Under the pieces are notes generated by a model, which was not told the DNA's origin, made no database searches, and worked only from the letters and a program-made list of their open reading frames with translations. Below are positions 1-8,354 of a stretch of 64,000 bases of DNA, piece by piece. The position numbers and the translations under genes were made by a program. How positions within the stretch are numbered: position 1 is the first letter of the stretch; the number at the start of each line of letters is the position of its first letter. This DNA is from CALINB01 sp938045325 (GTDB lineage Bacteria > Pseudomonadota > Alphaproteobacteria > Rhodospirillales > CALINB01), in the NCBI GenBank assembly GCA_038114465.1, contig JAYNQW010000001.1:186001-250000 (forward strand), written 5' to 3'.

Positions 1-1055
1 TGCGCGGCGAACGCCAAATTAGACAGTGCTTGGGCAATGCCGCCAATGAGCAACGTTTTAAGAATGCCGTAACGAGTCGCCAGCAAACCGCCCAGCAAGC
101 CACCGGCTACCGTCATCGCCATGCCGTAAAACTTCGAAATAACAGCAATTTCAGACTTCGAAAACCCGATATCGAGGTAAAACGGATTGGCCATGACACC
201 CAACAAGGCATCACCATACTTATAAAGTGCGACAAACAGTAAAATCATGGCCCAGTGCCGGCGGCCTATAAAATCGGCAAAGGGACAAATGATGGCAGCA
301 TTGGTTTCGGCGGCAAAGCGCCTTAAGCGTTCTGGCCAATGGGTAAAGCGCGAGATGGTTGCGTTAATTTCCTGCTCGCGGTTCTGCGATTCCACCGTGC
401 TTTGACGTTTGGGTTCGGGGCTGATGAGCGCGGTTAAAAATCCAACCGCCATTAAACACGCCATCACCGCATAGGCCGCAAACCAGCCGGAAACATCAGC
501 GATGATCAAAGCCCCGGCGCCGGAAGTCAGCATGGCCATGCGATAGCCGAACGTATAATTGGCCGCACCCGCACCTTGATGACTTTCCGGCAATGTTTCG
601 ACCCGGTAGGCATCGATGACAATATCCTGGGTAGCCGATGCAAACGCGAGGAGGACCGCCCACAATGCCGTCTCGGTGATATTTTCCGATGGGTCAGATG
701 CGCCCAACCCAAGCATACAAACCGCAACCAAAATTTGCGCCACCACGAGCCAGCTGCGGCGCTGCCCCAACACGCGCGTCAAGAACGCCAGCGGCATACG
801 GTCCACCAACGGCGCCCATAAAAATTTGATCGCGTAAGCCGTGCTGGCCCAACTGAACAAACCGATGGCCGTCAACGAAACGCCCGCTTCCTTGAGCCAG
901 GCCGACAAGGTCGCATACACAAGCAGTAGCGGCAGGCCACTTGAAAAGCCTAACAATAAAATGACAACGACACGGCGCTCGCGATAAACGCTCGCCTCGC
1001 GCCAAATGGAGCGGGTTTTTTCCGTCAAGGATTGGGCCGGTGTATCACCCACCAT
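1..1055 (-). CDS. AmpG-like MFS permease (partial, C-terminus outside window)
   Basis: This is the N-terminal ~351 residues of a multi-pass membrane transporter, cut by the left edge. After a short cytoplasmic leader there is a hydrophobic segment (RRVVVILLLGFSSGLPLLL), then the loop motif WAPLVDR and the segment ASATQDIVIDAYRVE. These are typical of the AmpG/PAT branch of the major facilitator superfamily, which in Gram-negatives imports anhydro-muropeptides for cell-wall recycling. The ATG at 1055 has a GAGG-type ribosome site just upstream and lies 17 bases after the adenosine kinase stop, so the two are probably one transcript. Family assignment is firm; the substrate is inferred. Confidence 0.8.
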   Translation of the reverse strand, partial: MVGDTPAQSLTEKTRSIWREASVYRERRVVVILLLGFSSGLPLLLVYATLSAWLKEAGVSLTAIGLFSWASTAYAIKFLWAPLVDRMPLAFLTRVLGQRRSWLVVAQILVAVCMLGLGASDPSENITETALWAVLLAFASATQDIVIDAYRVETLPESHQGAGAANYTFGYRMAMLTSGAGALIIADVSGWFAAYAVMACLMAVGFLTALISPEPKRQSTVESQNREQEINATISRFTHWPERLRRFAAETNAAIICPFADFIGRRHWAMILLFVALYKYGDALLGVMANPFYLDIGFSKSEIAVISKFYGMAMTVAGGLLGGLLATRYGILKTLLIGGIAQALSNLAFAA

Positions 1056-1072
1056 GACCCCTCACCACAACC

Positions 1073-2065
1073 TCACAATCCTTTTGCCGCGGCAAGCTCG
1101 TTCAGCGGCGTTTCGGGGCGCGCGCCGAAATGACTGATCACCTCGGCGGATGCGATGCCACCCAGGCGCCCGCACACATCGAGCGGCTTGCCTTGGGTGA
1201 GACCGTATAAAAATCCGGCAGCGTACGCATCGCCCGCACCGGTGGTGTCGACAACCTGCTCCACCTTTTCGGCGTCAATCACGTGAACTTCTTCACCGGA
1301 AATAATCACCGAGCCTTTCTCGCTCCGGGTCAGGGCCGCGATCTTGCAATAGCCGCGCACGTGTTGAAGCGCGTCATCGAACGTGTCGACCTGATAAAGC
1401 GATAGGATTTCGTCTTCGTTGGCGAACACCACATCGATGTGCTGCTCGACGAGATCGCGAAACTCGTCGCGATACCGGTCAACGCAAAACGGGTCCGATA
1501 ATGATAACGACACCAGGCGGTCGGCCTCGTGGGCGAGATCAGCGGCCTCGATAAAGGCCTGCTTAGCGCTCGGCGGGTCCCACAAATAGCCTTCGAGATA
1601 GGTGACCTTCGCCGCCGCGATGATGTCTGGATTAACGTCGGCAGGCCCCAAGGATGCGCTCGCACCCAAAAACGTTTGCATGGTTCGCTCGGCATCGGGG
1701 GTAACGAAAATCAAACACCGCGCGGTTTGGGTTTCATCCGTCGAGGGCTCCGTCTCAAACGTAATGCCGAGGGAGCGGATATCGTGGCGGAAGATATCAC
1801 CAAGCTGATCGTGATTCACTTTTCCGATAAAGGCCCCGTCACCGCCAAGCGAGGCCAGGCACGCGATGGTGTTCGCCGCCGAGCCGCCGGAGCATTCGAC
1901 TGCCGGCGCCATGGCATCATAGAGCGCCGCGGCACGGTCATCATCGATCAAGGTCATCGCCCCCTTGGCGAGATTATGTTTGACGAGAAATTTTTCGTCC
2001 GCATGGGCCAGCACATCGACAATCGCATTGCCGATTCCGACCACATCAAACCGCGCTTCAGCCAT
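1073..2065 (-). CDS. Adenosine kinase, PfkB family
   Basis: A 330-residue carbohydrate-kinase-family protein that likely phosphorylates adenosine (or a related nucleoside) with ATP in the cytoplasm. The N-terminal PfkB signature is GGSAAN at residues 60-65. The anion-hole and catalytic signature DTTGAGD lies at 273-279, with D279 the expected base. The start at 2065 is chosen over the longer frame because AGGAGAG sits 4 bases upstream and the protein then begins at the usual point before the first beta strand (FDVVGIGNAIVD). It is transcribed away from the EI24 gene and followed by the AmpG-like permease. PfkB kinases of alphaproteobacteria with this architecture are usually called adenosine kinase; ribokinase-like substrates cannot be excluded. 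Confidence 0.85.
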   Translation of the reverse strand: MAEARFDVVGIGNAIVDVLAHADEKFLVKHNLAKGAMTLIDDDRAAALYDAMAPAVECSGGSAANTIACLASLGGDGAFIGKVNHDQLGDIFRHDIRSLGITFETEPSTDETQTARCLIFVTPDAERTMQTFLGASASLGPADVNPDIIAAAKVTYLEGYLWDPPSAKQAFIEAADLAHEADRLVSLSLSDPFCVDRYRDEFRDLVEQHIDVVFANEDEILSLYQVDTFDDALQHVRGYCKIAALTRSEKGSVIISGEEVHVIDAEKVEQVVDTTGAGDAYAAGFLYGLTQGKPLDVCGRLGGIASAEVISHFGARPETPLNELAAAKGL

Positions 2066-2182
2066 TGAACTCTCCTTTGGACCCATCCTCTTACGGCAGG
2101 GATCCGCTTGCAAAAAAGTGTCGCGCAGTATAACTGGCAGACAGAGGCGAACAAGGCCGGATGCCCGCCGGCCGGGAACAAT

Positions 2183-2872
2183 TTGGAGGCGGCAATCCTT
2201 TTTAGCGCGATCAACAAGGCGTTTTTGCAGCTTGGCGATCCAGCGATCCGGCGGATCCTTTGGATTTGCCTGTTCACGACCCTCGGCGTTTTCACCGCCC
2301 TGTGGGTGTTGCTGAGCTATGCTCTAAGTTTGATCGAAACGGGCTGGCTCAGTTCGTTGGTTCAGTTTCTCGGTGGTGCAGCGGTCTTGATCCTGACTTG
2401 GCTCTTGTTTCCGACGGTAGCAATCACCATCACGCGGTTTTTCCTCGATGACGTTGCCGATGCGGTCGAAAATCGGCATTACCCGCACCTGCCCCCAGCG
2501 AGCGGCGAAACCTGGGGCTCCATGATCCTGACGTCCTTGAGCTTCCTGGTCCTGTTGTTGTTTTTTAACGTCCTGATCCTCATTTTTATCTTTTTTCCGC
2601 CGTTTTTCCCTTTTGTCTTCTATGCCGTGAACGGGTATCTTTTAGGCCGTGAGTTCTTTGAGCTCATCGCCCTGCGACGGCTTGACCGCCGTGAAGTCAG
2701 GGCGCTTTGGCGAAAACAGCGGTGGCTGTATTTTATACCGGGTGTTGCCGTTGCGTTTTTACTGACGGTACCCATCGTCAACTTGCTGACACCAATTGTC
2801 GCAGCGGCAACGATGGTTCACTTATTCGAAGCGTGGCGCCCGGATGACCGGCAACCGCAGGCGCTCCATTAG
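2183..2872 (+). CDS. EI24 (CysZ-like) integral membrane protein
   Basis: An inner-membrane protein of about 229 residues with four hydrophobic blocks, at roughly residues 25-50, 57-85, 114-151 and 183-211 of this start. It has the EI24-family features: an amphipathic lead-in (AINKAFLQLGDPAIRRILW) and a conserved YLLGREFFEL segment after the third block. CysZ, the best known relative, is a sulfate permease, but alphaproteobacterial EI24 proteins are mostly uncharacterised and no substrate is claimed. The start is uncertain: no ATG is available. TTG at 2183 has GGGAA close upstream and puts the first residue at the family's usual position, while a TTG at 2108 would add 25 residues. Bactofilin follows after 18 bases. 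Confidence 0.75.
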   Translation: MEAAILFSAINKAFLQLGDPAIRRILWICLFTTLGVFTALWVLLSYALSLIETGWLSSLVQFLGGAAVLILTWLLFPTVAITITRFFLDDVADAVENRHYPHLPPASGETWGSMILTSLSFLVLLLFFNVLILIFIFFPPFFPFVFYAVNGYLLGREFFELIALRRLDRREVRALWRKQRWLYFIPGVAVAFLLTVPIVNLLTPIVAAATMVHLFEAWRPDDRQPQALH

Positions 2873-2890
2873 AAAGAAAAGGCTGATGTC

Positions 2891-3487
2891 ATGTTTGGGC
2901 GAAATAAAGACAAAGCAGCAGGCAATGAATCCGGCGAGGGCTTTAAGCGCAACGAAGATAACGCGCCGCCGCTAAAACCGTTTTCCCGGAAAGGTTCGCA
3001 TGCACCGGCCCGCCCGCCCGTGCGCTCGACGTTCCATCCGGACATTCCGCGGCGCGATACCGACGCCCCTAGCGTTCCGGCGCGCGCCGAACGGTCACGG
3101 CCGACGGATACGGAAAGCCGCAAGCTGACCGTGGGCCGCGAAATCTGCCTAAAGGGTGAAATCACCGCATGCGATAAACTCATCGTCGAAGGCGAGGTCG
3201 AGGTCGCAATATCAAACGCGCGCGCCATCGAAGTCGCACCGTCGGGTTTCTTTAAAGGCAATGCCGAAGTCGACGAGGCCGACATCAGTGGCCAATTCGA
3301 AGGCGAGCTGATTGCCCGGGACAAACTGATCGTGCGTACCAGCGGCAAGGTGAGCGGATCAATCAGATACGGTCGCATTGTTATTGAGTCCGGCGGTCAA
3401 ATTTCCGGTGATATGAAAGCGCTGGAACCGGACGGCAGCGACGCAAGCCCGTCTCGAGAGGGACAAGCCGAATCTTCCAGAGCCTAA
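2891..3487 (+). CDS. Bactofilin (polymer-forming cytoskeletal protein)
   Basis: A 198-residue protein. The first ~75 residues are charged and low in hydrophobics. Then comes a bactofilin (DUF583) core at about residues 75-175 made of short repeating beta turns (for example ICLKGEITACDKLIVEGEVE and LIVRTSGKVSGSIRYG), which fold as a right-handed beta helix. A short acidic/serine-rich tail closes it. Bactofilins self-assemble into filaments without nucleotide and help localise cell-wall enzymes or stalk and polar structures. It sits between an EI24 membrane protein and a small lipoprotein on the same strand, consistent with an envelope-associated role. Confidence 0.9.
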   Translation: MFGRNKDKAAGNESGEGFKRNEDNAPPLKPFSRKGSHAPARPPVRSTFHPDIPRRDTDAPSVPARAERSRPTDTESRKLTVGREICLKGEITACDKLIVEGEVEVAISNARAIEVAPSGFFKGNAEVDEADISGQFEGELIARDKLIVRTSGKVSGSIRYGRIVIESGGQISGDMKALEPDGSDASPSREGQAESSRA

Positions 3488-3507
3488 TCGGGACGGCACC
3501 TTAAAAC

Positions 3508-3957
3508 GTGTTTTCAAATTTTCGCTTACTCCGCTTTATTGTCCTTGGATTTCTGGCGGCCAGCCCGCTGGCAGGCTGCGCGCAAACAAAAGATGCTTCT
3601 TCCCTGGCCAACGCAGCACAAAAACCGGAATCACCTCATATGGCATCCGCGGTGCCAAAACCGGAGCGCCCCTTGCCGACACTGCATGACATGATTGGCC
3701 TCGACCGCAATCAAGTCTCGGCACTGCTCGGCGAGCCGCGATTTCGCCGCCACGACCAGCCAGCCGATCTGTGGCAATACAGCAATAAAAATTGTGCGCT
3801 GGATTTGTTTCTTTATCGCATCCGTGATGGCATTATCTACAAAGTCACCCATGCCGATGTGCGCATCTTAAACGGTGCTAAGGTGACGGAAAACGACTGC
3901 TTTAAAAAACTGATTAAGCACCACATCGATCAAGTGCGAAACGGCGCAACAGGCTAA
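3508..3957 (+). CDS. Small predicted outer-membrane lipoprotein, unknown function
   Basis: A 149-residue protein starting at GTG, 20 bases after the bactofilin stop. A lipoprotein signal is evident: basic residues, a hydrophobic stretch and the lipobox LAGC with the acylated Cys at residue 24. The mature part contains MIGLDRNQVSALLGEPRFRR followed by a W-Q-Y stretch, a pattern reminiscent of the small BamE/SmpA-like fold in which a G-x-P turn precedes a tryptophan strand. That similarity is weak and only suggestive. Its place after EI24 and bactofilin hints at an envelope function. Confidence 0.7.
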   Translation: MFSNFRLLRFIVLGFLAASPLAGCAQTKDASSLANAAQKPESPHMASAVPKPERPLPTLHDMIGLDRNQVSALLGEPRFRRHDQPADLWQYSNKNCALDLFLYRIRDGIIYKVTHADVRILNGAKVTENDCFKKLIKHHIDQVRNGATG

Positions 3958-3977
3958 GCGCCCCGGCGGTTTTATTT

Positions 3978-4613
3978 TTAGACCGTCGTTTTTCCTTTAA
4001 ACTTGCATAGATCATTCACCACGCAGGCAGGACAATCCGGTTTGCGCGCCTTGCACACATAGCGGCCATGCAGAATCAGCCAATGATGGGCGTGCCGCAT
4101 GTATTTCTGCGGCGTGTTTTTCTCAAGTTTCTGCTCGACCTCGAGTGGGGTTTTGCCTGGCGCCAAACCAAGGCGATTGCCAAGACGGAACAAATGCGTA
4201 TCCACGGCAATGGTCGGTTCACCAAAGGCGATGTTGAGGACAACGTTCGCGGTCTTACGACCGACGCCGGGAAGTTTCTGCAAGGCGTCTCGATCTTGCG
4301 GCACTTCGCTTGCATGCTCCTCGACCAACATCTTGCTGAGCTTCATGACATTTTTGGCTTTGGAGTTATAGAGGCCGATGGTTTTGATATGAGACTTTAG
4401 TTTCCGCTCGCCGAGCTTGAGCATCTTCTCCGGCGTATCGACAATTTTAAATAATTCTTTCGTGGCCTTATTGACCCCGACATCGGTTGCTTGCGCCGAC
4501 AGCACGACGGCAACTAAGAGGGTATAAGGATTTTTATAGTTTAGCTCACCCTTTGGTTCCGGGTTTTCCTTGGCCAAACGGCGGTAAAATTCTTCAATAT
4601 CGGCTTTTTTCAT
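3978..4613 (-). CDS. nth: Endonuclease III (DNA glycosylase/AP lyase)
   Basis: A 211-residue base-excision repair enzyme that removes oxidised pyrimidines and nicks abasic sites. The helix-hairpin-helix LPGVGRK ends at the catalytic Lys120 and the catalytic Asp138 follows in VDTH, the same positions as in the E. coli enzyme. The C-terminal [4Fe-4S] ligands are Cys187, 194, 197 and 203 in the classic C-x6-C-x2-C-x5-C spacing. The start at 4613 has GGAGAGA directly before the ATG and gives the normal family length; the longer open frame adds 25 residues without support. It converges with the small lipoprotein gene and diverges from the DUF2244 gene. Confidence 0.97.
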   Translation of the reverse strand: MKKADIEEFYRRLAKENPEPKGELNYKNPYTLLVAVVLSAQATDVGVNKATKELFKIVDTPEKMLKLGERKLKSHIKTIGLYNSKAKNVMKLSKMLVEEHASEVPQDRDALQKLPGVGRKTANVVLNIAFGEPTIAVDTHLFRLGNRLGLAPGKTPLEVEQKLEKNTPQKYMRHAHHWLILHGRYVCKARKPDCPACVVNDLCKFKGKTTV

Positions 4614-4729
4614 TCTCTCCGGCCCGGATTGCGGTGAAATCGCTGCATTGTAATGGCAATGCCCCGCCATGATATTAGATATATCCATATGGAAACCAGC
4701 CTTTCGGTCTGATAAAAATTTCAGCCAAG

Positions 4730-5212
4730 ATGAACATCGCCAGTCCTGCCATTATTTACAGCACAACCCTGCGCCCGCACCGTAGCGCGAGCCGGCAGGC
4801 AATTAATTGGCTGATTGGCATCCTCACCGTTGCGTTCGCTCTTACCGGTCTTGGGTTTTCCTTGATCGGCGCCTGGCCGGTCATGGGTTTTTTCGGACTC
4901 GATATCGCGCTGTTGGCCGGCGCGTTTTATCTTAACAACCGCTCGGGACGGGCCTGCGAAGTGATTGACCTGACGGCTGAAGAATTAAAAGTGCGCCGCA
5001 TCGATCCTTGGGGACGGGAACGGGCCTGGTCGTTTCAACCGCAATGGCTCAACATCAATTTAAACAAAGCACCGCAAGGCGTGAGTCAATTGGAAGTCCG
5101 AAGCCACGGAAAGGCGCTCATCATCGGTGCGTTTCTCGGCCCCGACGAACGCCAGCAAGCCTGCGAAAATTTACGCCAGGCCCTCAAACGCTTAAACGAG
5201 GTCACAACATGA
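4730..5212 (+). CDS. DUF2244 small membrane protein
   Basis: A 160-residue protein matching the DUF2244 family: a short N-terminal region, two adjacent transmembrane helices (about residues 25-45 and 49-67), then a cytoplasmic beta-rich domain with the conserved WGRERAWSFQPQWLNI segment. Its function is unknown. The family often sits beside nth in alphaproteobacteria, as here. Its stop codon overlaps the ATG of the downstream dioxygenase (ATGA), so the two are probably translationally coupled. Confidence 0.85.
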   Translation: MNIASPAIIYSTTLRPHRSASRQAINWLIGILTVAFALTGLGFSLIGAWPVMGFFGLDIALLAGAFYLNNRSGRACEVIDLTAEELKVRRIDPWGRERAWSFQPQWLNINLNKAPQGVSQLEVRSHGKALIIGAFLGPDERQQACENLRQALKRLNEVTT

Positions 5213-6198
5213 ACGAAATGCGAAAATCGCCTGTTGCCGATCAAAGCGCTTGGAAAGCCGCTGATATCCGCGATCACAACGAACAGTGGGCCCATACATT
5301 ATCGGATGAGAATATTCGTGAGATCGAAGCCGCGCTTGAGCATGCCAATTCAAAAGATTTGAAATGCGAGGAAATTACCAAAGAAGATTTTCCCTTACCG
5401 ACGGTACAAACACTGTTGAAAAAAATCCTTGCTCAGGTGCATGACGGTTTTGGGTTCTGTTCCGTCACGGGACTTCCCGGTGAAAACTATACGGAAGACG
5501 ATTCGGCAAAAATTTTTTGGGGGCTCGGTACTTATTTAGGTACGGCAAAATCGCAAAATTCACACGGTCACTTAGTCGGTCATGTCGTTGATATGGGCGG
5601 CAGGCTTGGCGAAGATAGGGTGCGGGGCTACCAAACAAATCAAACATTGAAGTTTCACACTGACCGGGCCGATATGAGCGCTCTCTATTGTTTTCAGCCT
5701 GCGCCCAAAGGCGGCACCACGAAAGTCGCCAGCTCCATGGCCATTCACGATACAATTATGCAAACCCAGCCCGAGCTGTTGGAGCATCTTTATTTTGGCT
5801 ATCCATTCATGCACATGGAAGAAAAAGGCCATGCTGAACCGGTTCGAATTCCGGTTTATAGCGTTGCCGACAATTATCTCAGTTGCACTTTGCAGGCCGA
5901 TCCGGTGGAAAAAGCGATTCGCGAACAAATCATGCCGGTGAGCGAGGAGGCTAAAAAAGCCTTGGCATTATTTCACGAGCTTGCCTGTAAGCCAGAGTTT
6001 CATCTCGATTTCGATCTTCGCAAAGGTGACATGTTGTTTAACAACAACTTCACCATGTTGCATTGCCGAACCGCTTTTGAAGATGACCCGGATCCGGCTA
6101 AACGCCGTCACCTGTTCCGGCTCTGGCTTGCCTTTGACGAGCCGCGCCCGACGGCAATCAATTTTGCCAATTACGGCGGCATCAAAAAAGAAGCTTGA
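5209..6198 (+). CDS. TauD/TfdA-family Fe(II)/2-oxoglutarate dioxygenase
   Basis: A 329-residue non-haem iron oxygenase. The facial triad is visible as H150-T-D152 and distal H285 (MLHCRTAF), with arginines at 300 and 304 positioned to bind 2-oxoglutarate. Family members hydroxylate taurine, 2,4-D, carnitine precursors and many small acids; this sequence does not show which. The start at 5209 overlaps the stop of the DUF2244 gene by four bases. A much longer in-frame opening to 5008 lies entirely inside that gene and is rejected. Most similar-looking proteins are labelled only as TauD family. Confidence 0.9.
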   Translation: MNEMRKSPVADQSAWKAADIRDHNEQWAHTLSDENIREIEAALEHANSKDLKCEEITKEDFPLPTVQTLLKKILAQVHDGFGFCSVTGLPGENYTEDDSAKIFWGLGTYLGTAKSQNSHGHLVGHVVDMGGRLGEDRVRGYQTNQTLKFHTDRADMSALYCFQPAPKGGTTKVASSMAIHDTIMQTQPELLEHLYFGYPFMHMEEKGHAEPVRIPVYSVADNYLSCTLQADPVEKAIREQIMPVSEEAKKALALFHELACKPEFHLDFDLRKGDMLFNNNFTMLHCRTAFEDDPDPAKRRHLFRLWLAFDEPRPTAINFANYGGIKKEA

Positions 6199-6218
6199 GA
6201 AATCGTGGGTGTTTTAGA

Positions 6219-7019
6219 TTAACCGAGCCCTAACACGTCACGCATGGAATAGAGACCGGGTTTTTGGCCCTCGGTCCAGCGCGCGGCGCGCACCGCACCC
6301 TTGGCAAACACCGAACGGGATGACGCTTTGTGGGTAAGCTCAATGCGCTCGCCGTCTCCGGCAAACATCACTGTGTGATCCCCGGCGACATCACCGCCAC
6401 GTAACGTCGCAAAGCCGATCGTGCCGGTCTTGCGCGCACCGGTATGGCCGTCGCGCACCCGTACGGATTGTTGTTCAAGATCGACATTGCGTCCCGCGGC
6501 GACCGCTTTGCCGAGCGCCAGTGCCGTCCCGGAGGGCGCATCGATCTTATGACGGTGATGCATTTCAACAATTTCGATATCATAGTCATCGCCGAGCAGG
6601 CCGGCGGCTCGTTCGGCCAGGCCCAGCAACACATTAACGCCGACACTCATGTTCGCGGCCTGCACGACGGCAACTTTTTGCGCCGCTGTTTCGACGGCCG
6701 CTTGATCCTCGGCACTAAGACCCGTGGTGCCGATCACAAGCGCCGTTTGATGTTTGGCGGCCAACGCGGCATGAGTTTCTGTCGTCGCCGGCACGGTAAA
6801 GTCGATCACCACATCGGAAGCATCAAACAATGCCGATGTGTCGTCACCGGCTATGATGCCCTGCGAGGCGACACCCGCCAACACACCGAGGTCATCGCTT
6901 AAGTTTTCATGGCCGGGTGATTCCGTGCCGCCGGATAATACGAGACCGTCCTGGGCAATCACTTCGCCCAACAACATGCGGCCCATCCGGCCGGCGCATC
7001 CGACAATGCCGATTTTCAT
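6219..7019 (-). CDS. dapB: 4-hydroxy-tetrahydrodipicolinate reductase
   Basis: A 266-residue enzyme of lysine and diaminopimelate synthesis that reduces hydroxytetrahydrodipicolinate with NAD(P)H. The dinucleotide-binding motif GCAGRMG is at residues 7-13, GTTG at 97-100, and the catalytic signature EMHHRHKIDAPSGTA carries His154 and Lys158. The start at 7019 is preceded by AAGGA at normal spacing. It lies 90 bases downstream of dnaJ on the same strand, a dnaK-dnaJ-dapB order common in alphaproteobacteria. Confidence 0.97.
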   Translation of the reverse strand: MKIGIVGCAGRMGRMLLGEVIAQDGLVLSGGTESPGHENLSDDLGVLAGVASQGIIAGDDTSALFDASDVVIDFTVPATTETHAALAAKHQTALVIGTTGLSAEDQAAVETAAQKVAVVQAANMSVGVNVLLGLAERAAGLLGDDYDIEIVEMHHRHKIDAPSGTALALGKAVAAGRNVDLEQQSVRVRDGHTGARKTGTIGFATLRGGDVAGDHTVMFAGDGERIELTHKASSRSVFAKGAVRAARWTEGQKPGLYSMRDVLGLG

Positions 7020-7109
7020 GACGTGTTCCTTTTTACCGACGCTAACACATCCTAAAGCTTGGCGAGGTGAATGCAAAGCCTCGGTAAAATTCTGGGTATA
7101 TTTGAAATT

Positions 7110-8267
7110 TTATTCTTTAAGGTCTTCCCAGATCTCTTTCACCTTAGTGAAAAAGCTTTGGGATTCGGGGCTGTGCTTGCCGCTCTTAGTCGCCGTTTCG
7201 AATTCCTTCAATATTTCTTTTTGTTTTTTATTTAAATTCACCGGGGTCTCGACCACCGCTTGCACGAACATATCGCCGCGCGAATTGGTGCGCATGATTG
7301 TCATGCCCTTGTCGCGCAGGCGGAACTGGTGGCCGGTCTGACTGCCCGCCGGCACGTTGATGCGCGCGCGTCCGCCGTCAACGGTCGGCACCTCAATGGA
7401 GCCGCCCAAGGATGCCGCTGTCATCGGGATCGGCACCCGGCAGTAAATGTTAGCGCCATCCCGCTGAAACAGCCGGTGGGACTTCACCGTCAAAAAGATA
7501 TAAAGATCGCCGGGCGACGCACCGCGAAATCCCGCTTCGCCCTCGCCCGAAAGCCTGATACGCGTGCCGTCTTCAACACCGGCGGGAATGTTGACCGACA
7601 GGGTTTTCTCTTTATGCACCCGGCCCGAACCGCTACAGCTTTTGCACGGCTCGCGGATCACTTGGCCTGTACCCTGACAAGACGGACAGGTCCGCTCGAC
7701 GGTAAAAAAACCTGACTGAGAACGCACCCGGCCGGCGCCATGACAAGTGCCGCACGATACCGGTCCGGAACTGCCGGCAGCACCGGAGCCGTTACACGTG
7801 TCGCACTCAACCGATGTCGGCACACGAATGTTCGCCTTCTTGCCCTTAAAGGCTTCTTCGAGCGTAACCTCCATGTTGTAGCGTAAATCCGAACCGCGCC
7901 CAGCAGCTTGACCTCGTTGACCGCCGCCGCCACTGCCGAAATCGCCGAACATTTCATCGAAGATATCGGCAAAGCCCGACGCGAATCCGGCGCCGCCGCC
8001 GCCGAAGCCGCCGCCAAAACCACCGGCACCCGGACCGCCCTGTTCGAAAGCGGCATGGCCAAAACGATCATAGGCCGCGCGTTTTTGTTCATCAGAGAGA
8101 ACGTCGTATGCCTCGCTGATTTCCTTAAACTTTTGCTCGGCTTCCTTGTCGTCGGGGTTCCGGTCGGGATGGTATTTCATCGCCAGCTTGCGGTACGACT
8201 TTTTCAATTCATCGCCGCTCGCTTCGCGATCAACCTCCAACAGTGTGTAATAGTCCTGCTTTGCCAT
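7110..8267 (-). CDS. dnaJ: Chaperone DnaJ (Hsp40)
   Basis: A 385-residue full-length type I J-protein and co-chaperone of DnaK. The J domain carries HPD at residues 33-35. A glycine/phenylalanine-rich linker follows to about residue 125, then four CxxCxGxG zinc repeats (CDTCNGSG, CGTCHGAG, CPSCQGTG, CKSCSGSG) and two beta-barrel substrate-binding domains. It lies 87 bases downstream of dnaK, separated by a strong hairpin that may set the DnaK:DnaJ ratio. Confidence 0.98.
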   Translation of the reverse strand: MAKQDYYTLLEVDREASGDELKKSYRKLAMKYHPDRNPDDKEAEQKFKEISEAYDVLSDEQKRAAYDRFGHAAFEQGGPGAGGFGGGFGGGGAGFASGFADIFDEMFGDFGSGGGGQRGQAAGRGSDLRYNMEVTLEEAFKGKKANIRVPTSVECDTCNGSGAAGSSGPVSCGTCHGAGRVRSQSGFFTVERTCPSCQGTGQVIREPCKSCSGSGRVHKEKTLSVNIPAGVEDGTRIRLSGEGEAGFRGASPGDLYIFLTVKSHRLFQRDGANIYCRVPIPMTAASLGGSIEVPTVDGGRARINVPAGSQTGHQFRLRDKGMTIMRTNSRGDMFVQAVVETPVNLNKKQKEILKEFETATKSGKHSPESQSFFTKVKEIWEDLKE

Positions 8268-8291
8268 TGTCTTATGTATTTAATGCCATGC

Positions 8292-8320
8292 GCCCCGGGG
8301 CAGCAAACCTGCCTCGGGGC
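8292..8320 (-). promoter_or_regulatory. Stem-loop in the dnaK-dnaJ intergenic region
   Basis: A near-perfect inverted repeat (12-base arms with one mismatch, 5-base loop; arm GCCCCGRGGCAG) in the 87-base dnaK-dnaJ gap. No U-run follows on the minus strand, so it does not look like a full intrinsic terminator. It fits an mRNA-stabilising or attenuating hairpin that lets dnaK be expressed above dnaJ. That function is inferred from position and structure only. Confidence 0.55.
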
Positions 8321-8354
8321 CGCGTTCGGCTCCCCCTTCGTCGCAGGACAAGCC

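Noticed and set aside
1529..2068. Long antisense ORF over adenosine kinase
   Set aside because: It is a shadow frame; the adenosine kinase frame has full family motifs on the other strand.
5008..5208. N-terminal extension of the TauD-family gene
   Set aside because: It lies wholly in the DUF2244 gene, and the ATG at 5209 overlaps its stop in the usual coupled fashion.
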